DNA from: Dryomyza anilis
Lineage: Eukaryota; Arthropoda; Insecta; Diptera; Dryomyzidae
Assembly (NCBI GenBank): GCA_951804985.1
Contig: OX638130.1
Location: forward strand, 33,456,554-33,520,553
Direction of reading: 5' to 3'
DNA: 64,000 bases
Below, piece by piece: positions 1 through 12,491 of the stretch. Below the pieces are notes generated by a model that worked only from the letters and a program-made list of their open reading frames with translations, had not been told where the DNA came from and did not search any database. Position 1 is the stretch's first letter. Every line of letters begins with the position of its first letter. The position numbers were made by a program, and so were the translations under genes.

Positions 1-600
1 TTTATATTTACTAAACAACTTGAGATATTTAAGAACTGTTTTCAGTTTATGATTTATGTATTAATTTTTAATAAAAGTTTCATACAAAGATTTTGATTTC
101 ATGATAAAATGTACAATCTATGTATAAATATGTAAAGTAAAGTCTTCAAAAATTAAAAAAAAAAATATATATATATATATTTTATATAAAAGATTTAAAA
201 ATCGGATAACTTTTGGATTTTTTTCAATTTTTGAAAAATTGTTCATGATAAAAATCTCAACTTTACTGATTTTTATCTCCATTAAAGATACAAACTCCAA
301 TTTTAAAACTTAAGTTCTCTCAAGTTCTCTCTGTACAACATTTTTTAAATTATTAAAATCGGTTGAGTGATTCCGAAAATACTGAATTTCACCCGATTTA
401 AGAGCGTTTGGGCACACTGTGCGTTGTTCGTTTTGTTTTCAGTCCCCTACGTGTAAAATCGGCATCATGTATCTCTTACGTGTGAGTTGTACGATGAACG
501 CTTGTTCTGTGCGTCAAATGTCTGAACTACATTGCGAAGCATAATATTTAAAAATATTTCAGAATGTTTCATAGAAAAATATACGTTTGTACGCATTTTT
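1..600. other. AT-rich sequence without a recognisable gene
   Basis: Low-complexity AT-rich DNA with short A and TA runs around 155-185. The segment 360-540 is less AT-rich but has no ORF of convincing composition and no repeat partner that I could find in the window. Confidence 0.6.
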
Positions 601-925
601 TATAAAGGGTTATTTTATAAGAGTGTTTTTTAAATAAAACAAAAACGGTTTTGGTTATCAATGAAATTCTTTATTCCTGTAAAAGTACGATCGATGCCAT
701 TATGTATGGAACTCGATTTCATTTGCATGGCCACCATGGGCACGTTTGCAGAAGTCCAGACGCTGAACCCAATTTTCTACAGTTTTCAAGCATAAATCGG
801 CCGATACTGCTGCAATTTCACGTTCGATATTCGTACGAAGTTCATCAATCGTCGCTGGCTGGTTGGCATAGACCATAGATTTGACGTAGCCCCGCAGGAA
901 ATAGTCTAACGGCGTCAAATCGCAC

Positions 926-927
<2 letters not shown>
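601..927 (-). pseudogene. Tc1/mariner-superfamily transposase, C-terminal remnant with 3' end
   Basis: The minus-strand frame from about 918 to 700 encodes roughly 72 residues opening with TPLDYFLRGYVKS and ending GGHANEIEFHT. The PLDYF-LWGYVK-like block lies around the third catalytic acidic residue in mariner-type (IS630) transposases, and the GGH...FHT ending is typical of their C-termini. The rest of the transposase, including the helix-turn-helix and the first two catalytic residues, is missing because the frame runs into a (TA)n tract at 928. The element's 3' non-coding end probably continues to about 601, where an AGGGTTATTTTATAAG-like terminus is visible. This is a dead fragment. The superfamily is fairly secure, the exact family is not. 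Confidence 0.75.

Positions 928-1022
<95 letters not shown>
928..1022. repeat. (TA)n microsatellite, ~95 bp
   Basis: Uninterrupted TA dinucleotide tract that truncates the transposase remnant on its left and abuts the inverted-repeat element on its right. Confidence 0.95.
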
Positions 1023-1023
<1 letters not shown>

Positions 1024-1902
1024 TTTTTTATGTGTTTTGGCTATAGATTCCTTTTGATTTATCAGTATAATTACCTAACATCTTGATCAGCTTATTGCCC
1101 TCCCAATGTAGTCGGTTCTCTCAACTGCTAAGTCGGTTCTTATAACAAAAACTAAATAATTTGTAATATATACCAAAAAGGATTTAATTTATTTATTAAT
1201 CGTAAAAGATCAGTAAACAGGTAAATAAATAAAAAGTTATCATATAATTGGTATATTATTAAACATACATTATAGTAAATGTAGGTTTAATTGTCCGATC
1301 ATTGGACCAGGCAACTTGTATCCTCGCATTTAAATTTAATCTTTAAATTTAAACTATAAAAATCAATAGTATAAATCAATAATATAGTGTGTAAAACTAC
1401 AAAAAACTTAAGTACAATTTTGCTCAGAAAACATCAATTTATTAATTTTTAATCTTTAAAAATATGGTCCATTTGTTTTCATTTTTAAATCTAAATATTT
1501 ATTTATTAAATCTCAATATTAGAGAATTTAATGGACACAGGGCTCAAACTATTCGGTCACAGCCTAAAGATATTGAAAATTTTTTTATAATAAAAAAAAA
1601 AATATATTTTTAATAAAATATTAATAAGTTGGATAAACTCTAGTTTATAGTGGAAATATGTCCATGGCAGTTAAAAATGCATTTTTTAAAGGTTGTATCA
1701 ATACACACAAAAAAAATTTGTATTGTTAGACAAACTAAATTTTTTAGTTTTGGATATAAGAACCGACTTAGTGGTGTAGAGAACCGAATAAACTGGGTGG
1801 GCAATGAGTTGGTTGCGACAAAATACATATTTTCTATGGCTTATATAAATTTTTACTGACAAATCAAAACGATGCTATAGCCAATACACATAAAAAAGCA
1901 GC
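1023..1902. repeat. Inverted-repeat (MITE-like) element, ~880 bp
   Basis: The left end (TTTTTTATGTGT, GGCTATAG, TTGATTTATCAGTA in order) reappears in reverse complement at the right end around 1850-1900. A second inner pair matches in inverted orientation: GTCGGTTCTCT and CTAAGTCGGTTCTTATA at 1090-1145 against 1755-1806. No transposase is present, so this would be a non-autonomous element. It begins directly at the (TA)n tract, so any TA target duplication cannot be resolved. The long imperfect arms of about 130 bp or more are visible by eye; the family is unknown. Confidence 0.7.
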
Positions 1903-2384
1903 TTATGCGCACAGTCGTTTGAACAAAAAAATTGTTTTCATATAGATGTGCACAAATGACCATCCAACAAAAGAATGTGGAATTTAATATAGAATTTAAC
2001 GTGAAAAATTATAGTCTTAATTTAAAAAAAATTAAAAATACCTCTCATTTAGTAAAATGTCCTTAAACATTTGAATTGCTTATAAAAGTTACATGATAAT
2101 TAAACATATATTAAATTTGTACAGGGCAATAAAGAAAATTCTATTACCTTCAAAATGAGAAATACGATGCACAGATGCGAAGTTATATATTTTTAAAAAA
2201 GGTCCATGCGTCATATTTTCATTTTTTAAACACCCTGTATTTTCAAACCTACTGACAAAAAGAAAAAAAATATATGGGTGGGCTTATTTTCAATAAGCAA
2301 TCCATAAAAAAAAATTGAAGCAAATCCAAAGTGCAACTGAATACTTTTGACGAAATCCGTTCGATTTGAAAAAGAATGCCTCAT
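1903..2384. other. AT-rich spacer
   Basis: No gene seen. The last ~100 bp (from about 2290) is a diverged, partial unit of the tandem array that follows. Confidence 0.5.
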
Positions 2385-3180
2385 CTTTGGAAAGCCCCAA
2401 TCATTACCTAGTTCTGGCCACTTCATCATCATGACTTTTGGCCATATGAATATTTTTGTTCTTTGTAAATGGTCAAGTTTCAAAAATTCATAAAAAAATA
2501 TCCAGCGTATCGATCCAACTATGTAGATCACATATTTGGAATGCTCTAATCATTACCTATCCAATCTACTATAAGAAGTTCCAGCACGGGGACCATGGAC
2601 GGAGAAGGGGCCACTTTATAATCATGACTTTTTCTTCATATGGATATTTTTGTTCCTTGTAAATGGTCAAGTTTCAAAAATTCATAAAAAATATCCAGCG
2701 TATCGATCCAACTACGTAGGTCACATATTTAGAAATCCTTAATTATTACCTATCCAACCTACTATAAGATATTCCAGCACGGGAACCATGGACGGAGTAG
2801 TGGCCACTTCATCATCATGACTTTTTCTTCATATAAATATTTTTGTTCCTTGTAAATGGTCAAGTTTCAAAAATTCATAAAAAATATCCAGCGTATCGAT
2901 CCAACTATGTAGATCACATATTTGGAATGCTCTAATCATTACCTATCCAACCTACTATAACAAGTTCCAGCACGGAGACCGTGGACGGAGTAGTTACCAC
3001 TTCATCATCACTACTTATTCTCAATATATGACCGTGTTCAAAAATGTATATAAAATGTCTAATGGATCGATCCATATGTGTAGTTTACATATTTGGAAAG
3101 CCCTATTCATTAGCTATCCAATGTACTAAATTCATCTAGCATGAAGATCCTGGACGGATTCGGAATCATTTATGTGTACC
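2385..3180. repeat. Tandem array of a ~193-bp unit (4 or more copies)
   Basis: The landmark GGTCAAGTTTCAAAAATTCA starts at 2471, 2665 and 2858, giving periods of 194 and 193 bp. Each unit also holds ATCCAGCGTATCGATCCAAC, a TCATTACCTATCCAA block and CTTCATCATCATGACTTT. The first and last units are diverged. The same family recurs with a ~174-bp period at 49.78-52.0 kb, and both arrays are followed by a similar AAATACGTATTTA tail. Confidence 0.9.
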
Positions 3181-3939
3181 AATCGGAAGGTTTCATCCGC
3201 TTACATAGCGGCTGTTAACGCTCCGTTAATGCTCTGTAAAAAAAAATTGGTTTGTGTCTTTGCTAAAAAAAAAATACGTATTTAACTTCAAATACTTAAA
3301 CAAAATTTAAATAATAATGAAAATTTGTACTTGATTTTTATTTTTAACTCAGAAATCTATACGAATACACCTATGAAATTTAACACAAATTTTAAGAAGA
3401 AAATCAGCATTAACATACATTTTTTTGAAAATTTGAAAAATATGGGTTTTTGAGAAAAATGTTCCTATAATATAGATCATGTGATAATGACCTTTAAACT
3501 TTGGATACAAAAATAAAATTAAATGCCATCTTTATACCTTTCAAATGATATCTCAATTGACCATGTACGTATAACAGTTTTTACATATTTTTTCACTTTT
3601 TAACATATTTCGGGAACTATAGAAGGCAGAGGTTTAAAATTTTGCATATTTCTTAGTTTAATATGAGAGAACACTCATACAAAAGAGGATTATGTTTAAA
3701 ATTATTATTTTTTCGTTGATTTAAAATGGAATATCCCATATATAAACAATTTCAGCACTTAAAATATGAATGATTAATAATATTAATACAAATGAGTTAA
3801 AAATATATGTTTCTAATCAGAATTAACAGCGCACATACGTCGATTTATATGATTTAGATGGTCAAAATTATTTAACGGTGTATTTTGATTTTAAATCATA
3901 TACCTTTTTAATCTTTTTATATACATATTTTTAATACTT
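3181..3939. other. AT-rich sequence, tail of the tandem-repeat element
   Basis: The first ~120 bp resembles the sequence after the second array at 52.05-52.12 kb (CTCTGT(T/A)AAAA, AAATACGTATTTA). The remainder is AT-rich with no gene recognised. Confidence 0.45.
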
Positions 3940-4115
3940 TGTGAGTTATGAATTCCCAACGATTGATATATGAGTGACTTGAATGGTAGGTGTGTGTGAC
4001 CGTTGACCGATTGGGCTCATTTTTTAACTTAAACTACTTTTTGATAAACAAATATTGGAACTAAATTTGAATTCATTCGGAACAGTATTTTTCAAATTAG
4101 CGTGAATACAGCAGT
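3940..4115 (-). repeat. Possible decayed Helentron-like (HINE) internal fragment
   Basis: The blocks CCGTTGACCGATTGGGCTCAT and CAGTATTTTTCAAATTA occur in the same order and spacing as in the copy at 56.5-56.64 kb. The GTCT tract and both termini are missing, so this is a fragment. Confidence 0.45.
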
Positions 4116-5440
4116 GAAGACAGCAAAAATGAAAAATATTTTACTAGAATAAAAATTGCATTGTAGGGCAGGAGAGTTAAAAAAAGTTGATTTATCACTA
4201 GTTATTTGTATTTGTCGGATCAACAAATATAATTTCACCATCCAACCAATTATTATTACAGTTTTTAAAGTTCGATAACGTTCTGTTGGAGTTCTCCCAC
4301 TTTTCCTTATATTTTTTGTCTCGGAACTTCTTATCATCATATTATGTTTCGTATATTATATTATTAAATACGTGGGCCTCCCCGACCGAAAATTAGGGAC
4401 GTTTTCATTGTGCCAATTTGGAAATATTCATTGTGCCAATTTGGAAATATTCATTGTGCCTAATAAATGCAATAAACGGGCATATCATTTTAGACATTTC
4501 ACCACAACAATAAATTAAATTAATAATCAAAACTTACTGCAAAGTATGTTACATTTGACAACTAACAGCTGTGAGAATATTGAAAGTAAAAGTGGAGTAT
4601 CGATAATCGATACAATGCAAAACATTTATCGATTTAAAAGTCTTAATTTTTGAATTAAATGCCGCAAACCAGTCCTTTCGACCAGAGTGCGTTGGTGAAA
4701 AATTTCGCGCGGACTCTACCTCTGAGTGCAGTGCAGTGTTCACTCCGAAATTCATATCGTAGAGCGCAACACAGTACAGGACGGCTTGCTTCGCAGCTGT
4801 ATCCCAGTAGCAATTCATGATTAAAAAGGTACTAGAAATGAGCAAAATGTAGCAGAATTTGTTTTTTACCCAAATGTATAGGAAATTGTTAATAAATTTC
4901 TAAAATGAAGCCAAATACAAATTCGGGATCTAATTGGAGTATGTTGCACTTAAAAAATGTATTTGAAATGTAATATTTAATTTTTCCTTCATTATTTTGA
5001 ATTGTAACTTTGGAACACTGTAACTCAGGGGATAGTTGACAAAAAAAATTACCAATACTATATACCCTTACATACCTAAATTTAAACTAAATCCAAGTCA
5101 TTTAAATCCCAAAAATGAATATATTTGGTCAAATTTGTGATAGAATGACTCAGTAAAACATTTTATTAATTATATGGCTCGGTTTGTATCGATCATAACT
5201 TTGTTGTTTCTTATTAAGTTTTGAACAATCCAACAGTTTTGAAAACGTAAATAAATTTACTTTCAAGAACTGTAAAAATGTGTAAATAGTCTTATGAGAC
5301 TTTTTTTACGATTTAAAAATAAATGAAAAATGTATAAAAATTTCAATTTTTATGTCGAATAATAATGACTCTGGTAGTTATGAACCGATTTCAATAATTT
5401 AAAAATTGTTGTTAGCTAAATGTGTTGATTCTTCAATAAG
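4116..5440. other. AT-rich sequence with a small tandem repeat and a TATCGATA palindrome
   Basis: A 23-bp unit (CATTGTGCCAATTTGGAAATATT is split here as CATTGTGCCAAT + TTGGAAATATT) is repeated 2.4 times at about 4408-4465. At 4598-4612 lies TATCGATAATCGATA, two overlapping TATCGATA sites resembling the DRE element of dipteran promoters, but no gene starts nearby. No convincing coding sequence. Confidence 0.5.
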
Positions 5441-5444
5441 GTAT

Positions 5445-5970
5445 GGGCCATTCCACACCAAATCGATCAACGGTTGGATTTCACATTCTTCGATTTTAAT
5501 GAAATTTGGGCAACTGATAAAGGGTATCAAGATATGCATCAATTTTTTTATTTCTTCGATACAGTATTTCAAAATTACAAAAATGGTCCAAAAATAACTT
5601 TTGTATGGTTGTTCATTTTTCAATATCTCTTAAAGTATAAATGCTAGAAACGTTTTTTTAAAAGGGTCCTTTTTAAGTTCAAGAATAATGGCCACGTATA
5701 AAAATTACAACTTGATTTTTTAAAAAGCTTGTTCTATTAGCTTTAAAACGAACCATCAACGATGTTTCTAACATTTCTAGTTTAAGAGATAAAACAACCA
5801 AAAGTGATTTTTGGCCCATTTTTTGTAACTTGGAGCCACTGAATCTCTAGAAGTAGAAATTAAATTGGTCTGTGCATATCTTTATACCCTTTATCAGTTC
5901 CCCAAATTTCATTGAAAAGGTAAAATCTCAAATTTGACTTTTTTTGGTCGATTTGGTGTGGAATGTCCCG
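5445..5970. repeat. MITE with terminal inverted repeats, 526 bp
   Basis: The left end GGGCCATTCCACACCAAATC and the right end, read in reverse as CGGGACATTCCACACCAAAT, are near-perfect inverted repeats. The arms continue inward with TTTCTAGCATTT-like and AACAACCA/TGGTTGTT blocks, so nearly the whole element can fold on itself. TAT occurs on both sides (5442-5444 and 5971-5973), compatible with a TA-type target duplication. A single related terminus is at about 50.63 kb. No ORF. Probably a Tc1/mariner-type MITE, but this is inferred only from the TA flank. Confidence 0.8.
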
Positions 5971-6120
5971 TATACAGTCTGAAAATATTTTAAGTAGATG
6001 TTGAGTTTTAATAACTTAAGTAACTCAATGACGAAAATGGTTCAATATTACATGGATTTTTTATTTTTTTGTATTTTTTTTCCGTAGTGAAATTTGGTAA
6101 ATTTTAGTATTCTCTATACA

Positions 6121-6558
6121 CGGACAGAAAAGATTTGTTTGAATATGTTTGAATGTAATTGAAAAATAATACGAAATCACCATACATGTATTACGAATGA
6201 AGTGTAATTAAATTATTGTTCAGATGGTAATAACATATTACTATGTGTAAACATTTTATGTATTGCCCAGCAGAATCTGTCAAACTTATCATAAATATGT
6301 TACAATACAAACAGAAAATTTTAATTGCATTTGAATAAACGGATAGAAAAGATTTGTTTGAATATGTTTGAATGTAATTAAATAGTAATACGAAATTACC
6401 ATACAGGAATGAATTGTAATTAAATTATAATCGAAATTGAATTTATTTTTGTTCACGTGTAAACATTATTATATTGTCCAGAAGAGTCTGTCAAATTTAC
6501 CATAAATATGTTACAATACCAACATAAAATTTTCATTGCATTTGAATAAAGTATTTGT
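6121..6558. repeat. Two direct copies of a ~219-bp unit
   Basis: CGGACAGAAAAGATTTGTTT at 6121 and CGGATAGAAAAGATTTGTTT at 6340 start two aligned units that share TTTGAATATGTTTGAATG, TGTCAAA and ATAAATATGTTACAATA blocks throughout. Confidence 0.85.
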
Positions 6559-8930
6559 TGGCAATTTACTTGGTTAAAACTATGTTTCGAAACACAGAAA
6601 ATGCTAATCAAATCTAAATATAACGTATGTTCGCAACGCTCGTCTTAATTCGATAATTTATCGACTGACGAAGTTGGCAACGTTATGAAGCATTTTCTAC
6701 CTACGCCATCTTTTGTCATCGTTTGAACATATTGATGTTTAAAGACAAACAAAAAAAGAAATTGGATTTAAATAAGTGTATTCTAGCAACATTCTTCTTG
6801 TATACGAAGTTGGCACTCGTTGAGCACTCGGTGATCGGCATTTTCTGTGTACGTGTCTTTTGTTGTTCGTTGAGAAAACGTGTCGGTAATAATTTTGTTA
6901 TTTGTAAATTAAATAAACATATAAATTGTGTTACAAAAAGTATAAATATTAACAGAATATAATGACTTGCAGTATATAATTTCTGAAACTAATGTGATAA
7001 AACCACAAATAAAAATCTGTGTTTCGATTTTCAAAACTCCGTGAATTCCTTGCCTACGCTATGTGCTGTACTGAGATCCACTATAACTGTACCAAATATA
7101 AAGCGAGCCTGGATCGTCTGGGTTAGCATCTGCATTCATTGATGCTGTCACTTGTACTTGCAGTTTTAAACGAATTATTTATTTTTGCATTTAAAAATTT
7201 GTATATGAATTTAATTATTATGAACTCACACTGTGCATGTTTAAAGATTTTAAATAAATATTAATAAAAAACATTTTATTTTTATTTTATTTTTAGGATT
7301 TCTTTCCAAAAATATTTAAATATGTTTCTATGCAAACATACTACTTTTTGAACTAAAACAACTGATATGTTTAGCTGGAAACATATTTAAATTCAGGTCG
7401 TTCAAAATCATGTTTTATTTTGAACATATTTATGTTTCGGTTCAAATATTTATTTTATTTGAATGTAGTAATTATTATGTTTCCATTAGAACATACTCCA
7501 TTTTAAGGGCCAACATTACAATTTTTCCGGGATATTATAATGTAAGTCAGAGCTCATTACAACACTGTTCAAGTCTCAATACAACCCTGTTTACAAATGA
7601 TTTATCAGTCAATTATATATTATGTTTAAATAAAATTCCAAACATACATGTTAATGCCTGCAAAATTATGTTTGGGAGAGCCCTCTTTTTTGCAGCGTGT
7701 ATACCATTTCTTGGCAGTTTACTTGGTTATAACTATGTTTCAAAGCAAACAGAAAATGCTATTCAAATCTAATTATAACGTATGTTCATTCGATTAGTTA
7801 TCGACAGACAGTTGGCAACGTTGCGAAACATTTTCTATCTAGTTAATCTTTTGCTATCGTTTGAACAAATTGATGTTTAAAAACAAACAAAAAATAAATT
7901 GGATTTAAAAAAAAATATTCTTCCAACATTCTTCTTGTATACGCAGTTTGCACTCGTTGAGCAGAATTTTCTATCTACGTCTCTTTTGTCATCGTTTGAA
8001 GTATGTTTTGGTTCTTTTAAACATACTGATGTTTGCAAAGAAACTAAAAAATGAAATTAGACGTAAATAAAAGTATTCTTGCAATATTCTCTTGTATACG
8101 AAGTTGACACTCGGTGACCGCCATTTTCTGCATAAGCGTCTTTTGATGTTTGTTGAGAAAACGTATTCGTATCAGTATTACGATGTCATTTGTAAATTTC
8201 AAAAATATACAAATTGTGGTACAAAAAGTACAAATAGTAACTGATAATATCATTTAATAGTGCAATATATAATTTGATTGTTCCTGAATGTTTTTCTAAA
8301 AAAGCCGACACGGATATTTCATCAAAAAAAATACAACTAAAAAATCAGTGCTTCTATTTTCAAAAAGAATTCGGCATGGTTTTTTACAACAGGCTCCGCG
8401 AATACCTTGCCACCGCTATGTGCTGTACTGAGACTCGTACTTGCAGTTTTAATTCAATTATTTATTTATGCATTTCAAAATTTGTATATGAATTCTAATG
8501 TTATTAATTCCCACTGTCTATGTTTAATGATTTTGAATAAAAATTAATAAAAAAAAAAACAATATTTTATTTTATTTTCAGTATTCCTTGCAAAAATATT
8601 TAGATATGTTGTATGCAAACATACTTCTTATTGAACTAAAGCAACTGATATGTTTCTCTGGAAAAATATTTATATTGAGGTCATTACAAATCATGTTATT
8701 TTTTAAACATATTTATGTTTCGGTTCAAATATTTATTTTGTTTGGATGTAGTAATTATTATGTTTCTACATATACCATTTATCTTAATGTAAATCAGAGC
8801 TAATTACAACACTATTCAAGTCTCAAGACAACCCTGTTTACAAATGATTTATCAGGCAATTATATATTATGTTTACATAAAATTCCAAACATACATGTTA
8901 ATGACTGCATTTTTTTTGCAGCGTATACTT
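6549..8930. repeat. Tandem duplication of a ~1.15-kb unit
   Basis: TTGGCAATTTACTTGGTTA near 6559 recurs as TTGGCAGTTTACTTGGTTA near 7711, about 1152 bp apart. After each, the same order of blocks follows: AACGTATGTTC, AGTTGGCAACGTT, CATTTTCTA, ATTGATGTTTAAA, TTCTTGTATACG, GAGAAAACGT, a TATGTTTCGGTTCAAATA block and CAAACATACATGTTAATG. The second unit has its own internal partial duplication (about 7855-8060). Palindromic AAACATA/TATGTTT motifs are frequent. ORFs here are short and not shared between copies, so I do not call a gene. Confidence 0.85.
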
Positions 8931-9740
8931 AATTATAAAAATAGGTTTAAAGTTCTTGTTAATAAAATTAGTTTTATAACAAATATTACTAAATATTTTT
9001 TAATATTATAATTCCATACATTACCTTGCATGTTATATATCTGATTTCTCCCTTTGGGAATTGTATAACTATCATTGGAATTTTTTTTTTTGTTTTTGTA
9101 ATTTATATTTTTGGGGATATAATATAAAAACGTTAATCTCGACAAAAAATTTGAAAGATATACAAGAAAAATAAAATCGGTACTACATCAAAAAATATTC
9201 TTCTATCCAGGGTCTTAAAACCTTTGGATTATCAGTTCCGGATCTGGTTCCAAAATTTTTAAAATATCAATTCTGGTTCCATAACCGGTTCCAACCAAAC
9301 AAATTATATGGGTTCCTATTCCAGTTCCAGACATTTTATAATAACGGTTCCGATTAATAAAGGTTACAAAAATCGAAACGGTTTCGATTCTGATTCCAGT
9401 TCATTGCGGTTTCTGTTTCTATAAAATGTTTACAAAATCATAAATAAGGTTTTTGATTTTTTTTTTTCATGTTTTCAATTAACTCAATTTTAAAACGTGT
9501 TTTCTTGTCTGTCTGTTCGGTACACATTTTGTAATTGATTTTAAACTACCTTCGCGATGAGATACAGACTTGTGATTTCAAATATTTCCCCGAACTGGAT
9601 GACAATAAAATATTATAGTTTTCTTTCACATTTCAATCTCGGTTAAAAATTTAAATATATTTTATGAAAATCCCTAACATCATTATTGCGTTTTAAAGAG
9701 GTAGGTTGTATTGGAGGTGCCACGCTCGGCTGACCAATCT
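8931..9740. other. AT-rich sequence with a GGTTCC-rich block
   Basis: No gene. At 9185-9425 GGTTCC and related motifs (CCGGTTCC, CGGTTTC) recur on both strands, a composition typical of subterminal regions of insect hAT elements, but termini were not found. Confidence 0.4.
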
Positions 9741-9893
9741 CGCGTGATTGTGATTGAATCTTAATTTTACTCACGTGACTGTTAGTGAGTGTGAGTAGAG
9801 CAAAAAAGGCCGTGAGTGTGCGTGATAAGAAAAATTCTTTCGTGAGCGTGAGTGAGTGTGAGTCAAAACTCACTCACGTGCCCATCTCTAGTA
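9741..9893. repeat. GTGAGTGTGAG-rich end, possible hAT remnant
   Basis: Short imperfect repeats of GTGAGTGTGAG run into CACGTGCCCATCTCTAG. The reverse complement (CTAGAGATGGGCACGTG) resembles the terminus of many insect hAT elements. Only one end is visible. Confidence 0.4.
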
Positions 9894-10637
9894 CGAACCT
9901 TGATGTCATAGAATGGGACTTTTTTTAATGTTCCCAAAACACAACTATGTTAATGAACTTTTTTTGTCATTGACTATTCGAAAAGTCTTAAAAGGATCCA
10001 ATTTGATAAAAATGTCCAATAACGCATGTTGAACTTTAAAGTGATCAATGATTTTCTTTTTTTCCCTCTATAAAAGTTACATATAAAAAAGAAATAATGT
10101 AATATTTAAAATGCAGGAGAATATATTCCAAATCCATGTCATGCTAATTCGAATAACCCCTTAGTTTGTAAAACGAAACGAAAAGTGACTCCTCAAAAAA
10201 ACGTCAGAAACAAAAAAGACGGCGGCGAAATGAACAAGTAAAGAAAAGCTGTCATTTGAAAAAACTCGACGAAAAAAGTCATAAATTCCAGTGACATATT
10301 TTTTGCATTGAATGAAACAAAAACGACGGCGAAATGAACAAGTAAACAAATGCTGTCACTGGAATTTTGAGTCAATTTTCGTCAATAAGTGGCTAAGACT
10401 GTTTTTAATGTTATTCCATTTTTGGATTCTTCATATCTTGTCAATCCTATCGGTCGATCCTATCCCCAATTACAACCAAAAATGTTCTTAGCATAGATGA
10501 ACAATTTTAAAAACTTACAATCCATATTGGACTTAGTATACTTACTTGTAAGTTTTTTAATGTTATAATTTTCTAAGTAGACTAACCAAGTTTTGTTTTT
10601 TTTTTTTTTAATATGAGAGGGTCGATATCCTTTATAT
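9894..10637. other. AT-rich spacer with a short direct repeat
   Basis: No gene. ACGGCGAAATGAACAAGTAAA-like blocks occur twice about 108 bp apart around 10215-10355. The last 8 bp form the weak left target duplication of the following hAT-like element. Confidence 0.5.
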
Positions 10638-11029
10638 CAGGCATGTCAAACACGCGGCCCGAAAAAGACTTTTTTAAATAATTAAAAAAAAAAATGTATT
10701 TTCAAGAATTGAAAAATTTTCAGGAGTTAAAATGATTATTATTTATTGTTGTGCATTTTTGTGCATGCCAAATAAGAAATTAAATTACTAATCTTTATTA
10801 ATAACTTATTAATTTATTAAAAAAAAAATCAATATGTTTGTAGGTCAGAGTTCTAAGTCGTGTCGGCTCGGCGGCGCATCTTAGTCGTCATTTTTAGGCA
10901 ATTCAGTCGCCGCCGATAGAGGCGGTTAAATACGGCTGAGTTGTGAGTCCAAATTATCGACTTAGCCGATAAAATTATAAATTTTTTCAAAAACGAAAAA
11001 CCATGTTTTTGGCATTCTATGGATTGGTA

Positions 11030-11925
11030 AGCGTTTGATACAAATTTGCATTCAAGCCTTGACTGGGGCTACCCAGCCGACCAAACTATCATAAACGATA
11101 TCGTAAATGACAGCAAATATTCGTAAATAATGAATTAAATAATCGCATACGAGAATCGTAAATGATTAGAAAACGCATACAGTTTCGTTCTTTATTTGTC
11201 CATCGTAACGAGTTATCATAAACAAACTGAAAACACTAATATATGATAAATTTTCGATCGTTCATGATCGTAAAATACGGTTATGTACTCGTTATAAACG
11301 ATAGTTTTTGTTCGTAATCGAACTTGTTTTTAATTTTTTTACGACTCAGTTATAATCGTAAATGATAATCATTTTAACTCTTTTACGAGCTTTTGCCTAC
11401 TTGTTTAACGATACAAAAAAAATTAAGTAAATGCATTTAATTTGTATATTAAGCTCTCAAATGCATTTGCATTTACTTCTCAATTACATCAAATGATTTA
11501 AAATTATCACTAAAACAATTCAATCTTGTTACAAATATTAAACATTTCTTGCATTTTTTAAAATTAACTTTTGATTGCAAAAAGAATAATAAACTTTGAC
11601 AATCGTTTTTTACGATTTAAACACTCGAAAAATACAAGTAATCGTTATTTACGAACAAAATATGATTGTTTTTTCATTGACATTTATCATCGTTTTTTAC
11701 GAGCAAAATGATGAAAATTTATGATTATTTTAAATCGCCAAACGAACGTTATTTACGATAATCATATAAAATGTGTGTAGGTGCCGACTGGGTAACAACA
11801 TCTTTTTATAGAAAACATTTTCCTATACCGCGCTACATCTCGGCAGTAAATGGCAACCTACGAGAGTAAAACATTGCATAGGAAAAGCTCTCAACCACCG
11901 CACGGTGAACAAAAAATCACTTTTT
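11030..11925 (+). repeat. Decayed tRNA-derived SINE split by a MITE
   Basis: The left part (TTCAAGCCTTGACTGGGGCT) and the right part (CTATACCGCGCTAC, CTCGGCAGTAAATGGCAA, CTACGAGAGTAAAAC, AAAAGCTCTCA) match consecutive segments of the intact SINE at 24896-25206. The tRNA-like head upstream of the B box is badly diverged and the 3' end is truncated. The 721-bp insertion falls after GGGGC. Confidence 0.75.
11072..11792. repeat. MITE with CCCAG termini and TA target duplication, 721 bp
   Basis: Termini CCCAGCCGACC and GGTGCCGACTGGG are inverted repeats flanked by TA on both sides (11070-11071 and 11793-11794). The intact SINE at 24.9 kb supplies the empty site, because its GGGGCTAAAAACATC continues without interruption. 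The interior is rich in CGTAAAT/ATTTACG on both strands, so the element is largely self-complementary. No ORF. The transposon family driving it is unknown. Confidence 0.85.
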
Positions 11926-12078
11926 TTTTGAACAAAATTATATAACATCAAAACAAATCGGTAGATTTCATTGAATTTTTTTTATTTAATAAATTTTTTT
12001 TTTATAATATTAACCAACGCTCAGGGGATGCCCCCTATTCATGCAATGCACAGTGTTAATCGAAGAAAGGATAATGGG

Positions 12079-12491
12079 TTATTGGAAGGGAGGGAAGATG
12101 GAGTAGTGTCGGTGGATGTTTGTTTTGAACTTGCCAATATCAAAAATGTCCGGAAAAACAGACGCAGGGAGATTGTTCCACAAACGTATCGTGCGGCTGA
12201 AAAACGAATTATCTCTGTAATGCGTAGTTCTGTTGAGAACCGAGTGGACTACGAAGGGGTGGGCTTGATTTGATGCCCGAGTAGAACGAGAAAACACACC
12301 AGGCCATGTATTTAACTCGAACACTTACCGTTGTAATACCTATTAAACAGGCTTACACACCCAACGGTCCTTCGGTGCTCAAGAGAACCAATAGACGATG
12401 AGATATTTTCATCCCCTATCAAATATATCGCACGTTGTTGAATTCGGTCCATGAACTCCAAGGAGGATTTTGAAGCTCCTGCCCAAATGTG
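12079..12491 (-). pseudogene. LINE reverse transcriptase C-terminal region, copy 1
   Basis: The frame 12324-12079 encodes SFFSRTIRLWNNLPASVFP and FKTNIHRHY, the C-terminal RLWN-LP...FK signature of CR1/Jockey-group polymerases. It is out of frame with the polymerase because about a dozen bases present in copy 3 near 63140-63170 are missing around 12285-12310. Confidence 0.8.

Noticed and set aside
4598..4612. DRE-like TATCGATA promoter
   Set aside because: No ORF or initiation context follows; AT-rich palindromes arise easily here. Mentioned only as a sequence motif.
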